From Bolinopsis microptera (Eukaryota; Ctenophora; Tentaculata; Lobata; Bolinopsidae): DNA of 64,000 nucleotides. Where the stretch lies: the NCBI RefSeq assembly GCF_026151205.1, contig NC_087074.1, positions 8,845,726-8,909,725 of the forward strand, read 5' to 3'. Positions within the stretch are counted from its first letter, which is position 1. The number at the start of each line of letters is the position of its first letter. The notes under the pieces were generated by a model. The model had not been told where the DNA came from and did not search any database. It was given only the letters and a program-made list of their open reading frames with translations. This document shows, piece by piece, positions 33,605-48,600 of the stretch. The translations under genes and the position numbers were made by a program.

Positions 33605-36600
33605 CTACGATGAAGAAAGTTAAAAGAAGCACTGAGTAGTTGATACAAAATTTAAATATTACTTAGAGACGAACATTGACGTGATTTCACACTAGAATGT
33701 TCGTGAAACGTTACAGTTGTCTGTAATCTGTATTAATATGATCCAATTTTAGCGCGATAAATAAATCGACGCGCGTGCAGTTTGGCGTGCAATCAGTCAA
33801 TCAATAGACTATATCGATAATTAATTAACAATCGATCGATTGACTGTTGATCGAATTGCATGCAGAAATTGAGTGAGCGGATATGATACGATTGATCCAA
33901 TCCGACTGATCGAAATAATCTGATCGCCCTATATATTTGTATAGATCTATCGATTATATATAATATATATCACGTGATCAAATATTGCGCGAACATTGAG
34001 AATCTTTTAATGTTCTTAAAACCGCGCGCGTTCCGTCTATGGACCCACTGTTTTTGTTCACCAGTAGATGTTTTCTTCTCAAAACTGTAAAAATGTCGCT
34101 TTTCAAAACTATGATTATGCGGACAAATTTGATTCTAAATATTACAAAAAAGTAGGTGCGTGCGCGAGTTTACGTAGATAATCAATACTGTCTGGAGTAG
34201 TGAAGTCAATCAAGATGTCAATTATTATTATGGACCGGGGCGAGTTATTTTATTATTATTTTTATTATCTTGACAGTAGCTGTTGCAATGTAACTTGAGA
34301 TTTGAAATTTATATTCCTTTATTCCTTGTATTCCTTGTATATATTTTATCAGACACAAAAAAAGTTCGACTCAAACCTTATCAAATGGTTTTAATTTTAT
34401 TGAGTCGGTATATGGTTCTGTGAAATCTGGTTCATTTATTTCCGGTGGATTGGTCTTTCTATACAGTATTTAACTGGTTTCATGGTACACCGTAGTTATT
34501 AACTGAAAGTGATGAATCTATAAGGAATGAAGTTCCGAGCCAATTTCTTCATTTAAAGTTTGAAAAAGTGACCTCTTCAACTGTAGAAAGTGACTTATTA
34601 ATCCTAGCAGGTAATTAACTCTGGATCCTCATCACATTGATTCCATTCTAAATTCTAGCCATAAACAAAACAAACATTACCAGATAACTCCGTTTACCAT
34701 TTGACATGTTCCAGTGCGAACGAGGCCTTCCCCGGACAAATCCTTGAAGGCAATCCTTCCCTAGCTAAAGTTCGAACAGTATAATTTATCTGATGAAGTG
34801 TATTACTAAGGTGCTCTGCTGATAATCGGTTTCACTAATTCACTCGCCATGGATTATAGGAAAAGGGCGCGTGTTTGTATTTCGCATTGGATATAAAGAT
34901 GACCAATGATATTGCAGTGTTTAAGTCACGTGCGCGTGATATACCGCGCTTGCGTGTGCTAGCTTGAGCTGAGATCAGATACAAACTTTTGTTCCTGACA
35001 CTCTCTCACTCGCTCTCTGCATTATACCTTCTGATAAACCTATCGCTTGCAGTTTGCTGAATATCTCTGTCATCTGTCATTTGCCTTAAAGTGATACCCT
35101 TCTCGTACGCTTTTGTTATTGTTATGGTTTCAATGTCATGAGAGCTACATACATCCAAGAAAAATGTATGATTTTGGCACTTTTTTATGTGGCACTGTCC
35201 ACTGTTTGTATTTTGCATTGTCGCCACGGTTGCAATCGTGGAGATAGCTGCCGCTACTTCCATACCCAACTTTGCCAAAATGGTCTTGTCTATAACTTGT
35301 GCCTAAACAATGAATTCAAGCTCATGCATATTCGCGGTGTAAAGCGCATCAGCAGCGCCAAACCACCCACTAAACCTGTTCCAACAGGAAAGAAAGGGGA
35401 TGTCCCTCCTGCACAAGACAATCATAAACGCAGCAGGAAGAATACATCAACTTTGAAGCCGCCTCAAGAGAAAAATGCTTCGAAATATTTTAGCAACAAG
35501 GATCTTCTCCAGCATTTGGACCAGTTGAAAGTGGATTGGACGTAAGAGATTTCGTGCATGATTCAAAAATCACTCGAATCAATGATGGCCTCTTATCTAC
35601 CCTCGCAAACAAGCCCGAACCCCCAGATATATCTTCGTCCGGGTGTTCAGTACTCAACTGTAGCCCTACCAACAAGCCCCTCATCTCCCCAGGGCTACCC
35701 TGCACACTGCAGTGCACAGCACCTGCAACAGCCTGCTCTCTACAAACCGTTGCTGGGAAAGTAGACCTCAAGTCAATACTTCCGATCTCCTCAGCATTTC
35801 TTCTTAACATACAAGGAATAAATCCTGGGATAAAGAACCAGCGATGGAAGTTAAAATCTCTCCACGAGAATTTAGCAACCAGCCCGCTCCACACTCCCTT
35901 CTTTATTCTGACTGAGACTCATCTGAAGCCATACCATGTTGAAGCGGAGACGTGTATCCCTGGCAACAGTACCATCAGAGCTGATCAAGACAAACGTGCT
36001 CAAGGCGGTGTAGCTATCTACCTACACCACTCTTTACCTGCTGACACGATAAAAGTATACTCTAACTCCTATTGTGAAGTTGCAATGGTTCACATCGCTA
36101 GCAGTAACTTTCTCCTTGTTGACGTGTACCGCCCTCCACAGGCACCAGTCGACAAGTTTGATGACTGTTTGTGTGTGATTCAAGACTTTATAGACCACCT
36201 CCCTGGCTCTCCTGAACTCTACATTGCAGGCGACTTTAATTTGCCGTTTATAGACTGGTCCAGTAAGTCTATCAAACCAAACTCCAGCAAATCGGCTTCC
36301 GACACGAACTCGGGACTAGCCTTTATGGAGTTCATATCTTCAAACTTCCTAGAGCAGCTAGTCGACGAACCCACTAGGAAGGACCAAAACATCCTTGACG
36401 TGATCCTCTCCAACAATATCGATTTAATCCACAGTTTATCAGTGTCAAAGACGGAGAAATCAGACCACGTCATAGTGAAACGTCCCTCCCTCCCTCCCTC
36501 CCTCCCTCCCTCCCTCCCTCCCTCCCTCCCTCCCTCCCTCCCTCCCTCCCTCCCTCCCTCCCTCCCTCCCTCCCTCCCTCCCTCCCTCCCTCCCTCCCTC

Positions 36601-39600
36601 CCTCCTTCCCTCCCTCCCTCCCTCCCTCCCTCACGCAACCTTACTTGAATGGTATTTGGAGATATATCTCTAGGATAATCTTGGTTTAAGCTTTTTGATG
36701 TGTAATACATAGATTCGGATGTAGGAACCAAGGCTCCTATTTGTTCTTTTAGAGCTCCACATTTGGAAATTATAAATTTGAGTGTATCAGTGTAGTTGTT
36801 TGGCGTCAGCTAGACTGGCATAAGTGGTCCGCACCCGACTAACAGCCAGCCCTCTGATTGGTCAGCGTGACTGCTATTCGATAGCTTATTGGCCAGATTG
36901 CGTGTCACGTGGTACCCTAGAAACGTGTGTTCAAGTTAATTTGCAGTAGAAATTCAACTGGGATGTTCGGTTTATCATTCTTTGTTACTCCCTGTTGGCA
37001 TTCTTTAGCGCTAAATGACATCAAGACCTAAAAACCTTAAGTTCTTAACTCGACTCAGGATTGTTGTATCATGTTATTGATTTTCTGATCAATTACCTGG
37101 CTTTTCAACTGGTTGCCGGGGTAATTTCATTGGATCCTCCTGCCCGGACAGTAATAATGTCATGTTGCAGGTTTGTTACAATTAATGATAGAGTCAATTT
37201 TGTTTTGAGCCTACCGTGATCTTCATTACATCTGCTACATTGATACCCAGTGTTATAACAGGTAGTAGATAAGCTTACTGATTGTTCTACTATAGTAACT
37301 AGTAACTAGTAACTAATAACTAGTAACTAGTACCTAATGACTTTTTAGTTTAATTGGAATCAGTTACTGGTACTTTTTCTATGAATCTACTCTTGGACTA
37401 AAGTTAAACTTAATAAAGTGATTCAGATCAGCGGCACATGAAGAAGGTTCGAGAAGAGAAAAGAAATTCCTCGAACGTTGCCAGAAGTCCCCCCATGGTA
37501 CGGAGTCCTCCCACCCGGAGGCTTCCCTGTAATAATGTCATGTTGCAGGTTTGTTACAATCGATCGTAACTAATATAATAATATTCTATAGATGTGGATA
37601 CTGGTGGGGAGGTGAAACACATTTGTTTACTTTAATAGTGAGCACATGTTCGGCGGGTTGAGGAGGTGAAACACATTTGTTTACATTTTTAGGGTAAGCA
37701 CATGTTCGGCGGGTTGAAGAGGTGATACACATTTTGTATTATAGAAGGCTTGTAACACTTGTAACGCTTTCTTGTTACCCCCCTTTGAAGGCCCCGGATT
37801 ATTTTCTGGACGAAACTTCAAAAATAACCGAGAAATCGACCTTCTTATTAACTCATTTTGATGACTGTTTCTAACCTAAAATTGCACGAAAAATCAATTT
37901 AGCTAGGTTTCAGAACCTATAAACACTTCCTTATCCCTCAAAATTGATGTTTTATGGTTGATACGAGCAACAAGCAACATATATTTTGATCCTTCGGTTC
38001 TACTCATGACCTAGGGGCTAGGCAGTTAAGCTGAACCCGACAGATCGAGGCAATCCTTATCTTAACTGATCAAACTGGTACTAACACAATTTTCAGATAT
38101 AAATGTTCTTTGCGATACGTTTATTGCAGCTTTGCAACTTGAGTGAAGACCAGAGTACGAAAACACACAGCAGATAAGCAACTCACTTTTGGTGACTGTT
38201 CCTCACGAACATTCTGATCCTGTAACATATGAACAGCTACAGGGAGATCGTCTCCTTAACACTTAACAAATCGAACAGGTACTATCACAATTTCCAGAGC
38301 ACAGCATGATAACAAAGTCAAAAGAAACACAATGAAGGTAGGTTACGAACACCACAATATAACAATCATACTAACAACTGAGTCAAGTTTATTCTGACGA
38401 CGGGCAGCCCTGATGTGCTCCGTGATCCTCAACGAGCGACCACTTGTAATAGAGGTGTTATGTCATGTGACGCGGACCTTGCCGTGCCAAGATGTGGTAG
38501 AGATAACAATGTTAGAGGGTCAAATAAAGATATTATTATTATCAAACATGTCAATCTTACAAATGTCAACAATCCTAAAACAATTTAGAACCGAAACGTG
38601 ATCCTTTGTAAAATTATATGTCCCAATAATCAAATTGACTTGTACTCAAGTATAAAGTTAAGTGAGTTGCTTACCTGCTGTGTGTTTTCGTACTCTGGTC
38701 TTCACTCAAGTTGCAATTTGCAAAGCTGTAATAAACGTATCGCAAAGAACATTTATATCTGAAAATTGTGTTAGTACCAGTTTGATCAGTTAAGCTGAGG
38801 ATTGCCTCGATCTGTCGGGTTCAGCTTAACTGCCTAGGTCATGAGTAGAACCGAAGGATCAAAACATATGTTGCTTGTTGCTCGTATCAACCATAAAACA
38901 TCAATTTTGAGGGATAAGGAAGTGTTTATAGGTTCTGAAACCTAGCTAAATCGATTTTTCGTGCAATTTTAGGTCAGAAACAGTCATCAAAATGAGTTAA
39001 TAAGAAGGTCGATTTCTCGGTTATTTTTGAGGTTTCGTTCAGAAAATAATTCGGGGCCTTCAAAGGGGGGTAACAAGAAAGCGTTACAAGTGTTACAAGC
39101 CTTCTATAATACAAAATGTGTATCACCTCTTCAACCCGCCGAACATGTGCAGTGCTTACCCTAAAAATGTAAACAAATGTGTTTCACCTCCTCAACCCGC
39201 CGAACATGTGCTCACTATTAAAGTAAACAAATGTGTTTCACCTCCCCACCAGTATCCACATCTATTAACTTATGTTAAACTTAATATCATAACTTAAAAT
39301 AATTATTGTTCCGGACGGTAGTGATATTGCGGGGTGTAACAAGTTTACAGTTATAACCTCACTTTATTAATAATTGTTTGGTGTAATAATTGTTTTGTTA
39401 AACTAATGATTGTTTGGTGTATTTCTCTAACCAACATAATGGTCAGGCATGTACGGAGACTTCCCTGCTAGCTCCAGCTCCTACGAGGACCTTATCCTTC
39501 TGATAGAGAAACTGAGAGAACTCCTCTGTCCTGGTCTTCCGCTGGTCAAGACCAGTTTGTACGAGCTGGAGCTCTTGTTCCATCCCTGGGTGGAAAGTTG

Positions 39601-42600
39601 GTACGCTAGTCCAGACCATGGAACATCAACGTCCTGCTGTTATTCAGAGCACTGATGTGGCTGGACGGAAATTCAGCCTCTAAAATTAGACTTGTTCTTA
39701 ATCTTCCCGGTATGTGGTGTTTGTGGGAAGAGTGCCGTTAATAAAAAATAATCTTCTTTTCCTGTAGCTTATATAATATCCTAATCTTGAACCCGTCTCT
39801 GATCCTGATCTAATACTGCAGTAATTATAGTGAGTAAGATAGAAGTAGTTAATAGAACTCTCCAAAAACGGTTGACAGGTCGAGTCGTGGCTAAGTAATG
39901 AACGATGAGAGCTCATTTTTGTCACGTGACAGCACTACTATAAAATATCCCTTATTATATATTCTCTACTCTGTGATCACCCTCCCCCCTCAGATATTCA
40001 AGAAGAGGAAGGAGAGAAGGAGGAACCACACAAAGGAATGTACAACGTGGCAGGAGGAGACCTCATCACCCAAATCTACGCCGCCTCCGGGCAACTACTG
40101 GACCTCACCTACCGGGCTAAAACACGGGTCTTCATAGTGATATGACTTTGATTTCGAATAGACTGATATTTATTGACATTTTTGGTTAGGTTCACGGTTA
40201 GGACATTGGACAGTTGTTATTTTTTACTTAGTTTGGTAATGTTATAATAATCTTGGTGTCAACTGTTTTATAGCGTAAATATTCTGTTATTCTAACAGCA
40301 CCGTTATAAAAGTGTTTTAATCCTTCAAACATATGTAGCTGATAGTGATATAATAACATATTGTAAAATTATTGAAATGTGACGTGCTCTGGTATATAAT
40401 ATATCGACTATTATGGTAGAATCTAGGTAGAATCTAGGTATATAAGAATCTGGTAGAATGGAGAATTTTGATCTATTTAACAGTTGGAGGCACGTTTGTC
40501 GTTTAAGAGGCAAATCGATCTCAATTTTAATTGCCCTTTCATAAATATCATCGTTGATAAACAGAGCTACAAATCTAAACAATCGTGAGATTTATCCTTG
40601 GCCGTGTAACAACTTCAAATTGTGGTATCTGTTCGCGATGCAAAACTGAAAACAAACCTTGAATGAAATTGAATCAAACAAACCTTAAATGAAATTGAAT
40701 CAAAACTTGCAGGAATAATGTTATTGCAATGTTATTGATAATTCGTGAATTCGTGCAACCTTATATAGTGCCTATAATTCAATTAGCTAATTACAGGCCA
40801 TGCGTTTCATAAACCATATTATGGCCCATTTCGGTCACAAATCGGAGCTTAGATTGAGTTAATTGCACGCGCGGTGGACAAATTGTGTAAAAACAACTAT
40901 GCTGTCACAAATAATGCGCGCTATAGAGGTGACCAATGAAATCACGGCATTAAAAACACGTGATAGCGCGCTGGCGAGTGAATTAGTAAAATCCGCTGAT
41001 AATTGTAGTAAAGCAATTAATAAATGCCAAAAAAATGACTTCCGCCGAGGCTCGATCCGGGGTGTTCTTCTTGGAAACGGCGACTAGACCGCCGAGCTAC
41101 GAAAGGCTCAGCAGATTTACAATATGTAACAATTTAAAGTTCATAAAAATACGCGCACGCACGTAACATTTCGTTATTTATGGATCCAAATAATAGCGAC
41201 ATTTTTACAATTCTGAGAAATAAACCTCGCGCGACATAAAGCGACATTTTTACAATTTCGTTTACAATTTTGCTAGAACACCTCCTCTTGTTCACACGCT
41301 TTGCTAGCAGTGGATATTATCTTCAATAACATGGCGAGAGAGTTGATTGAATTTATGTATTGTATTGTTTTACAAGAGAAAGGTAATAATGTGATCTGTG
41401 CCCTTACCAAACTTACGCAACACAAGTATCCACATTTTATCCGCGATGAAAAGGATAATTACTAAAAAACTTGGATCAATGCTAGCAAAACAGAACCCGC
41501 AAAATGACACAGATGATCTACAGATTACTGAAAAGAAATTACTTTGGGATAATTTACTCCTCACTATTAAAATAAATGCCAATATTCCTCCTAAAGATTA
41601 GATGTATTATGATTATGTCGACTGATTTGAACTAATTGGAGCCACAAGGCCGAGGGTGATTTTCAAAATATTTTTATATAGGGTCATTGACATTGTGACA
41701 TTATGTGTATACTGTTTGGAAAATTTTTATATTATGTCGACTGAATCTAAAGTCAGGGGTTAAGGAAGCGGGCGGGAGCCTGAATTTCCCAAGATTTGCT
41801 AATTTCCTTGTTTCCTCGTGGCAATGACCTAATTTGGTAGGGTATCGAGAGGTCACAACAATGTATAGTACATGGATTTCATTAGGCCTGACAGGGCCTC
41901 ATCTGATTACATTGGAGCAGTACTTTAATAGGGTTGTTGTGGTACAGATGTAGGTTACGTGTATTGGATAGGACATGGTATTACATGGTGTTAGGATGAA
42001 ATGAGGAAAGCTTCTCTTGGCAGATTAATAGATACATTTCTCTTCATATTCTCTTAGTCTTACATTTAAGAGTTAAGCTGAAACTTTAAGACTTATGCTA
42101 AAACCTAATAGAAGTTGAATTAGCACACGAGGCCGATATAACGTATACTTTCAACACTGCTGCCCGTTTAAACAGAACTATAAACTGTTAAATAGGTCCG
42201 CTGAAATGATTTCGCTTGTAATTTCTGTTTGTTGAGCACCGTTTGAATAACAATCCGGTCATTCAAACGTTTACAGGTAATAACTTATACAATATGCTTC
42301 GAACAATCATCATTGCCATTCAAAAATGAACACCTCATAGATAATGCGTCATTCATACTTCATAATCATAATTTATAATCATCCACTCTCAGAAATCGCG
42401 GCCAGTTTGAGGTATATTTTGGCGTGGACAATTGGTTCTACTCATGTGTAAATTTGAAGAAAAATAAACCGATGTTGAAATTCATCAGCCAAAGATTCTT
42501 TCTGAGGCCTACTCAGGAGCTGATTTCGGTGTTTGGCATAGTGCTTAGGCCAATTACAAACTGTTTAGATGTTCACGTGACATATTTGGTGCTCAGATTA

Positions 42601-45600
42601 CCCATAATCGCTATAATTACCCAAATTTAGATCAGGGTTCGTACGCCAGGACGGGTATTTCTTTTGAGTTGACGAATTTAATGCACAGTCAGTTCCACAG
42701 CATATAAACGAACTTTTATGATTATTGTACTTTCAACAAGAATACACTTTCAACAATAGTAATCTGTTTCTGTAAATAGGCCTTAATATATATGATTAAT
42801 GATACTTCAACAAGCCAGTAGTTTGTGTTTGCTTGTAACAAATTGGCGATTTTTCCCCGATCCATGACTCCTGTGCCGAAGGCACAAAAGAGTCAAGGAC
42901 AAGGGTTAGTGGACGAAGTTTCTTTTGCATATGTTAGCTTGCGTTGCGGCGCAGAACCAATCAAGTAAATCGTTAATTTCATCACGTATCCGGTATCCCA
43001 CTAGGCACTAATTGATAGCATATTATTTCGAGTTAGTATTACTATTTTGCACAGATCCGTGTCATATCAGGTTGCATAAACAATAAATATATGGTTACAT
43101 ATAAATTGGATTAATTGGATAATTATTAATTAGCTAATTAGCAAAAAATATTTTTATTGGCTTTAAATGATTGGAATAGGTTAAAACACGGAGAAAAGTA
43201 GTTTTTAGAAAAACTTCGAAAATTGTTCACATACACTTTTTTCGTGACTTGAAAAATTTTGAAAATTCGAGATATTTTTGTCGCCAAAAGTGATCAAATT
43301 GCATGAAACGTGGAGAAAAATGCTTTAAAAAATTCCGTAAATTTTTCGTTTCAAGAATACTAAAATCATAAATATTTGTAGTTGGAGTTCAGTAAATCTC
43401 GGCAGATTTTAGTAATCAGGAATTACTTAGTGGATAGGTCTGAAACGATATTAGAGTTTCACAATTAATTACAGTACAGCCTTATTGATTTTCACAGAAA
43501 CTGCACCAAAAGCACAGTCAAGATCGAACCGATAGCCTGCTGTACTATCGTTTTATTGACTTCAATACTTGAATCAGTTGGGTTAAGATAATCACGTTTG
43601 TAATAAATAAAACCTCTCTGTACCGTCAATTGTGCTTATTTAAACCGGCCTACCTGGATTACCAGACCTCTTCTTTTCCTCCACAATCAGACCGAGTTGT
43701 GCAAGAAATGTGATTTATCATAGCTCATATCGCTCATAGCTCCACAAGTTGCTCTGTCAAATGTTGCTTATATACTGAGAATATACAGGAAATATTTCCT
43801 TGTAGGTTTTTGAGGGTGATCTGTGAACAGACCTCACCCCCAACCTATAGGAATTAGATTTCTATACTATATGATCTTGTTGTTGTTGCTAGTGGCATAG
43901 GTGCGTATGTTTCTCCGGTATTCCTCATTGATGAGGAGAGGTATATTATTGAATATGGTGTGGAGGCACACTCTCGATGAACGTTTTTGACGTTGTCGAT
44001 TTCATATTCTCTCGAATTTTCTGTACACCAATGACACTATATCCGTCGTTTCTAAGCAATTTCCAAGAAATCCTGACTCTCCTGGAATTCATTTAACCGA
44101 ATTAATTATTACCGTTTCTTTACAACCCCTTGCTCGATCACGACGCTCGTATCTAAATCTTACCCTTGCCCGTATCTTACCCTTGTTGATTTTAGCCGAC
44201 CCTGACATATGGGGGTGATTTTAGGTATCTCGCATAGCAAATGAAGCGGTATGCAGTACAATGAAGAACAAGTCACAGTAGATGTTGGAAGGCGTATTTA
44301 CACTTGCTTCCTAGCTGTTCCTTGGTTTCCCTGGTCTTTTTTTGCCTTCTTCGAGCTGTAAATGAGCCATTAGGCCAAGCAGACGTTTTCATGATAAACC
44401 GTAAAATCTCTATACCGGGTCTCTCGCGGTATAAAGCGTTTCATATACCGCATTAAGGGCCATATAATATACACGTATTGTGTCCTATTGTGATTGAATA
44501 CAGCTCGATATTACTTATATCACCCACAAAATTCGATATGATAAATTATCACATTCCTTGCACAACTCGGTTTGATTGTTGAGGAAAAGAAGAGGTCTGG
44601 TAATCCAGGTAGGCCGGTTCAGATTAGCACGATTGACGGTACAGAGAGGTTTTATTTATTACAAATGTGATTTTCTTGGCCCCACTGATTCAATTATTGA
44701 AATCAATAAAATGATAGTACAGCAGGCTATCGGTTCAATCTTGACTGTGCTTTTGGTGCAGTTTCTGTGAAAAGCATTTTTATCCACGTTTCATTTTTTC
44801 ATGCAATTTGATCACTTTTGGCGAACAAAATAAGTGGACAGTTTTCAAAGTTTTTCTAAAAACTACTTTTCTCCGTGTTTTAAGCTATTCTGATCATTTA
44901 GAACCAATAAAAATTCAAATGTTTGCTAATTAGCTAATTGATAATCATCCAATTAATTGATTGTCTGACGTAACAATTGTCTTTACAAAAGTTTTTCTTC
45001 CTGATAAGATGAACACCCTCGATTAATCCGCAACCTTTAACACCCCTGTTCCATGCCCAATGAACGATGAACGAGGATGCACACGAGAATGGAATGATTT
45101 CCATAATTTCGTCGAAATTTCATATAGGTATCCTCGCGGTGATCCTCGTGCGATCCTCGTGGGATCCTCGCGATGACACCAGAAACTGCCTACATTTGTG
45201 ACAAAAGTGCAAATTTACCAATTTTGATACGCTGCGCGCAAGGAGAAAACCCTCGCGATACCCTCGCGAGGATGGCCATGGAAATGTCCAATAATTTCAT
45301 CGCGAGGAAATCATCCTCGTGGGGAAATTGTGCACGATGATGATTTACCCTCGCGAGGATAGGTATTTGCGCGAGGATTTGGAGGCAATATTCGAGGAAT
45401 TTATGGAAATCGTATCCTTGCACCCATCCTCGTTCATCTTTCATTGGGCATGGAACAGGGGTGTTACGATGCTCACAACAAGTTATTCGACAAACAAGAA
45501 AGGTGGTAAAAAGTGGTAAAAGTGGCAAAATGTGGCCTGAAGACACGTGGAAACTACATCACGGATCGGGAAATTGAGCGGCCATCCGCAAAAGAAAAGC

Positions 45601-48600
45601 GACCGCAATTTCTTGTTATCGTTGGAAACAATCGTTTAAAACGATTGTTAGCACTACCTAATACAAATATCAGCCCTTCATAAATTATTCAACGTTCATT
45701 AAATTCATAATCGCCAGACCGTTGAGTGAACGATTTTTTTGCTCTTATAATTATATTTGTTTACCTGACCGTATTTTCTTCTGCTTTTTATTTTTCATAA
45801 GCTCATTTTGTTTTTGGAAATTTCCGATGAAATATTTATGTTACACTAAATTCAAGGATTGAATAAGCTAAATTCTAAAGATCTCGACTCAATAAATCAG
45901 GTGGAACGAGAATGGAGGTCAAACTTTCCATCGCACTACTGATGGTCTTAGTTCAGTGCATCGTCTGTCAAGGTAAGATGATGTTTGAAATTGAATGAAT
46001 AAAATATACCTAATAATTGTTAGACTGTTTCTATTTCAAACCCAGCGAGTTTCTCTTGTAAACAACTCAAGTCCTGTGAACACACATATTAAAAATAATA
46101 TGTCATCATTTGTAGGAAACAGCTAAGGCGTGCACAAATTTAATAAATCTAACCGCGCACAATTTTAAACGTGCAAGTTCGTACGTTTAGTGCTTCTATG
46201 AGTACAATTTGATTGCCTTTATTAAATGCAGGACAGCGGAATTATACATGAATTGATGCTATCATTATTAACTATTCATGCAACACTCAGTAGTACGTTA
46301 CTTTACTCTATCAGGTGAATTCAAGATAAAGTGGTTTTCTAACAGAACATGTGGTAAATGGTATCCCCTCTCTGATGGCAGTCCTGCTGAGTGTGACCCT
46401 GATGGGGAGAACCCGTGTTGTAGTACGCGGGATGCAAATGGAAAGTGGGATGGAAAGTGTGGCAACACAACTGAGTATTGTTCTGATCCGGGCGGTGTTG
46501 ACTACAGGGTAGTGGATGGATTGAGAAATTCAAGAAAACATTGTACAGTTACGATAATAGGGGGCTTCCTTAAAAATGCATGTTTTAATGAAAAAAGGAA
46601 ACAATACTACTTCAAGTGTACCCACTCTGATGTGTACTTTAACCTGACTTTGAGGGGCCATTTCAAGGACGTTACTGCAGTTTGTGAGAACGATCCCCAC
46701 GTGTATCAGGCGTGTGGGTTCAATACACAAATAACGAACACGGATGTGCTGTGTGGAGGCTTGTTTTGCGATAAAAAATACATCAGATGTGATAAGAACT
46801 GCAGTGTAGATAAGAATTGTCCTGTATCACAAATCAATAAAACGCCTGACCCACCAGAGGTCACTGCAAATAGTTATGTTACTACTGCTGCTTATACCGC
46901 TACAACTATTAGAGAGTACTCAACTACAGAGATATGTAATGATGAATGTGACGACTCCGGTGACGACACTATTTGTATGGACGAAAGTGATTGTAACGGG
47001 TATAAATACGGAATTAACTGTACGTATTCGGGGAAGGACACGTATATTCCTGTAAAATGGATATGTAACGTATACAGCATGTGTGATGAAAGAGAGGATG
47101 AACAGGACTGTAAAGTTACAGAAAGTACCCCACACTCTTGTACACATTACTACAGTAAAGTGTCGTATAAAAAGACTATAACAGTACCAATATTCAACTA
47201 TACTAGATGCTCTGCATTTGATATAACGAGTATATATCCTTATAAGAGAATAATATATCCATACTGTCTGAACTATTTAGACCAGACTAACTGTTCTGAT
47301 ATAGAGCGAGTAGGGGGTATTGTTCTATTAATGGGTATAACTCGAATGTTTCTAAGTACATGTTGTGTTATGAACATGATAAGAAGACTAGTTTACCAGT
47401 TAAGTTATGTGACGATGACGTTCAAAACAACTGTTTATCACCGTCTACTTCCATTGATTGTAGAGTACACAAACACAGGATGTGTGACGGAGTGTGGGAT
47501 TGTCCTGATGGAAGTGACGAACTTAATGACATGTGTGAATACATGACGAAGGAATTTCAATGTGTCCGTAGGTTTAACTTTAAAAGTATGAAGTTCGGAA
47601 TACCAGTTTCTTGGATAATGGACAATGTGGTGGATTGTATGGACGGGTTAGATGAACATATTGTGAACCAGAGTTTCTGCGGCAACAGAACTGACAACAG
47701 CTATCGTTTTAAACAAAGTGATGAATCTTGCAAAAACGTATATTTGTGTTCGAAAGGTGATAAACCATATTACGTTCAATACGAACAACTTTGTGACGGA
47801 TTGGAGACGTGTGGTGACGGTGCAGAGAATGAGGTTTGTAGGATCGCTAGGGATTTCCCAAAGATCAATAAGACCGCTCTTCATCATGGAGAATTGCTAA
47901 ATGTATGCAGTGACTCTAACTGTGAAGTAAAAGAGTTCATACGACCCTGGATTGCAGATGTATTCGGAATAAAAAAGTTAAAGTTAATTGTTCCGACCTC
48001 TAAGGTTAATTGCAGCTATTTGTTTGGTGAATATTACCTGTTTCTCAGTTGCATGGATCTATGTCTAGATGCCTCGTGTCCTCTACATAAAAATAGAACA
48101 TTGTTGTACGATTCATGTCCTGAACAATATCCTGACCGTGTATATACACTTGCTAACAACTCTTTTCTGACGTTTGTTGAAAAGTCAAAGAAAGGCCAAT
48201 ATCACCAGAACTATTTTCAATGCAATAACAGTAGATGTGTGGAATACAAGCAAGTATGTGATCTCATAGATGACTGTGGGGACATGAGTGACGAGTTAAA
48301 CTGTGCAAATCACATGATTTGTGAAAACACTTTAAAGTCAAATAAACATCAGTTTATTTCCTTATCGCAGAGATGTGACGGCATATACGATTGCTTTGAC
48401 CTCTCAGATGAATGCAATGACATTTGTGGGAAAAGGATACTTGAAAACTTAACACTGCAGATATCATCTTGGATAATGGGGGTGCTAGCATTGATATTAA
48501 ACTCGTACACCGTATTCAGTGGAATAAAAACTATAAAGCATAGTGGGAATGAACGTATTTTAGCTAACAAGGCCTTGATCAGTCTAATCGGGTCAGGGGA

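Noticed and set aside
36482-36633. Pro/Leu/Ser repeat tail on the LINE endonuclease
   Set aside because: It is the translation of the (CCCT)n tract, not a protein domain.
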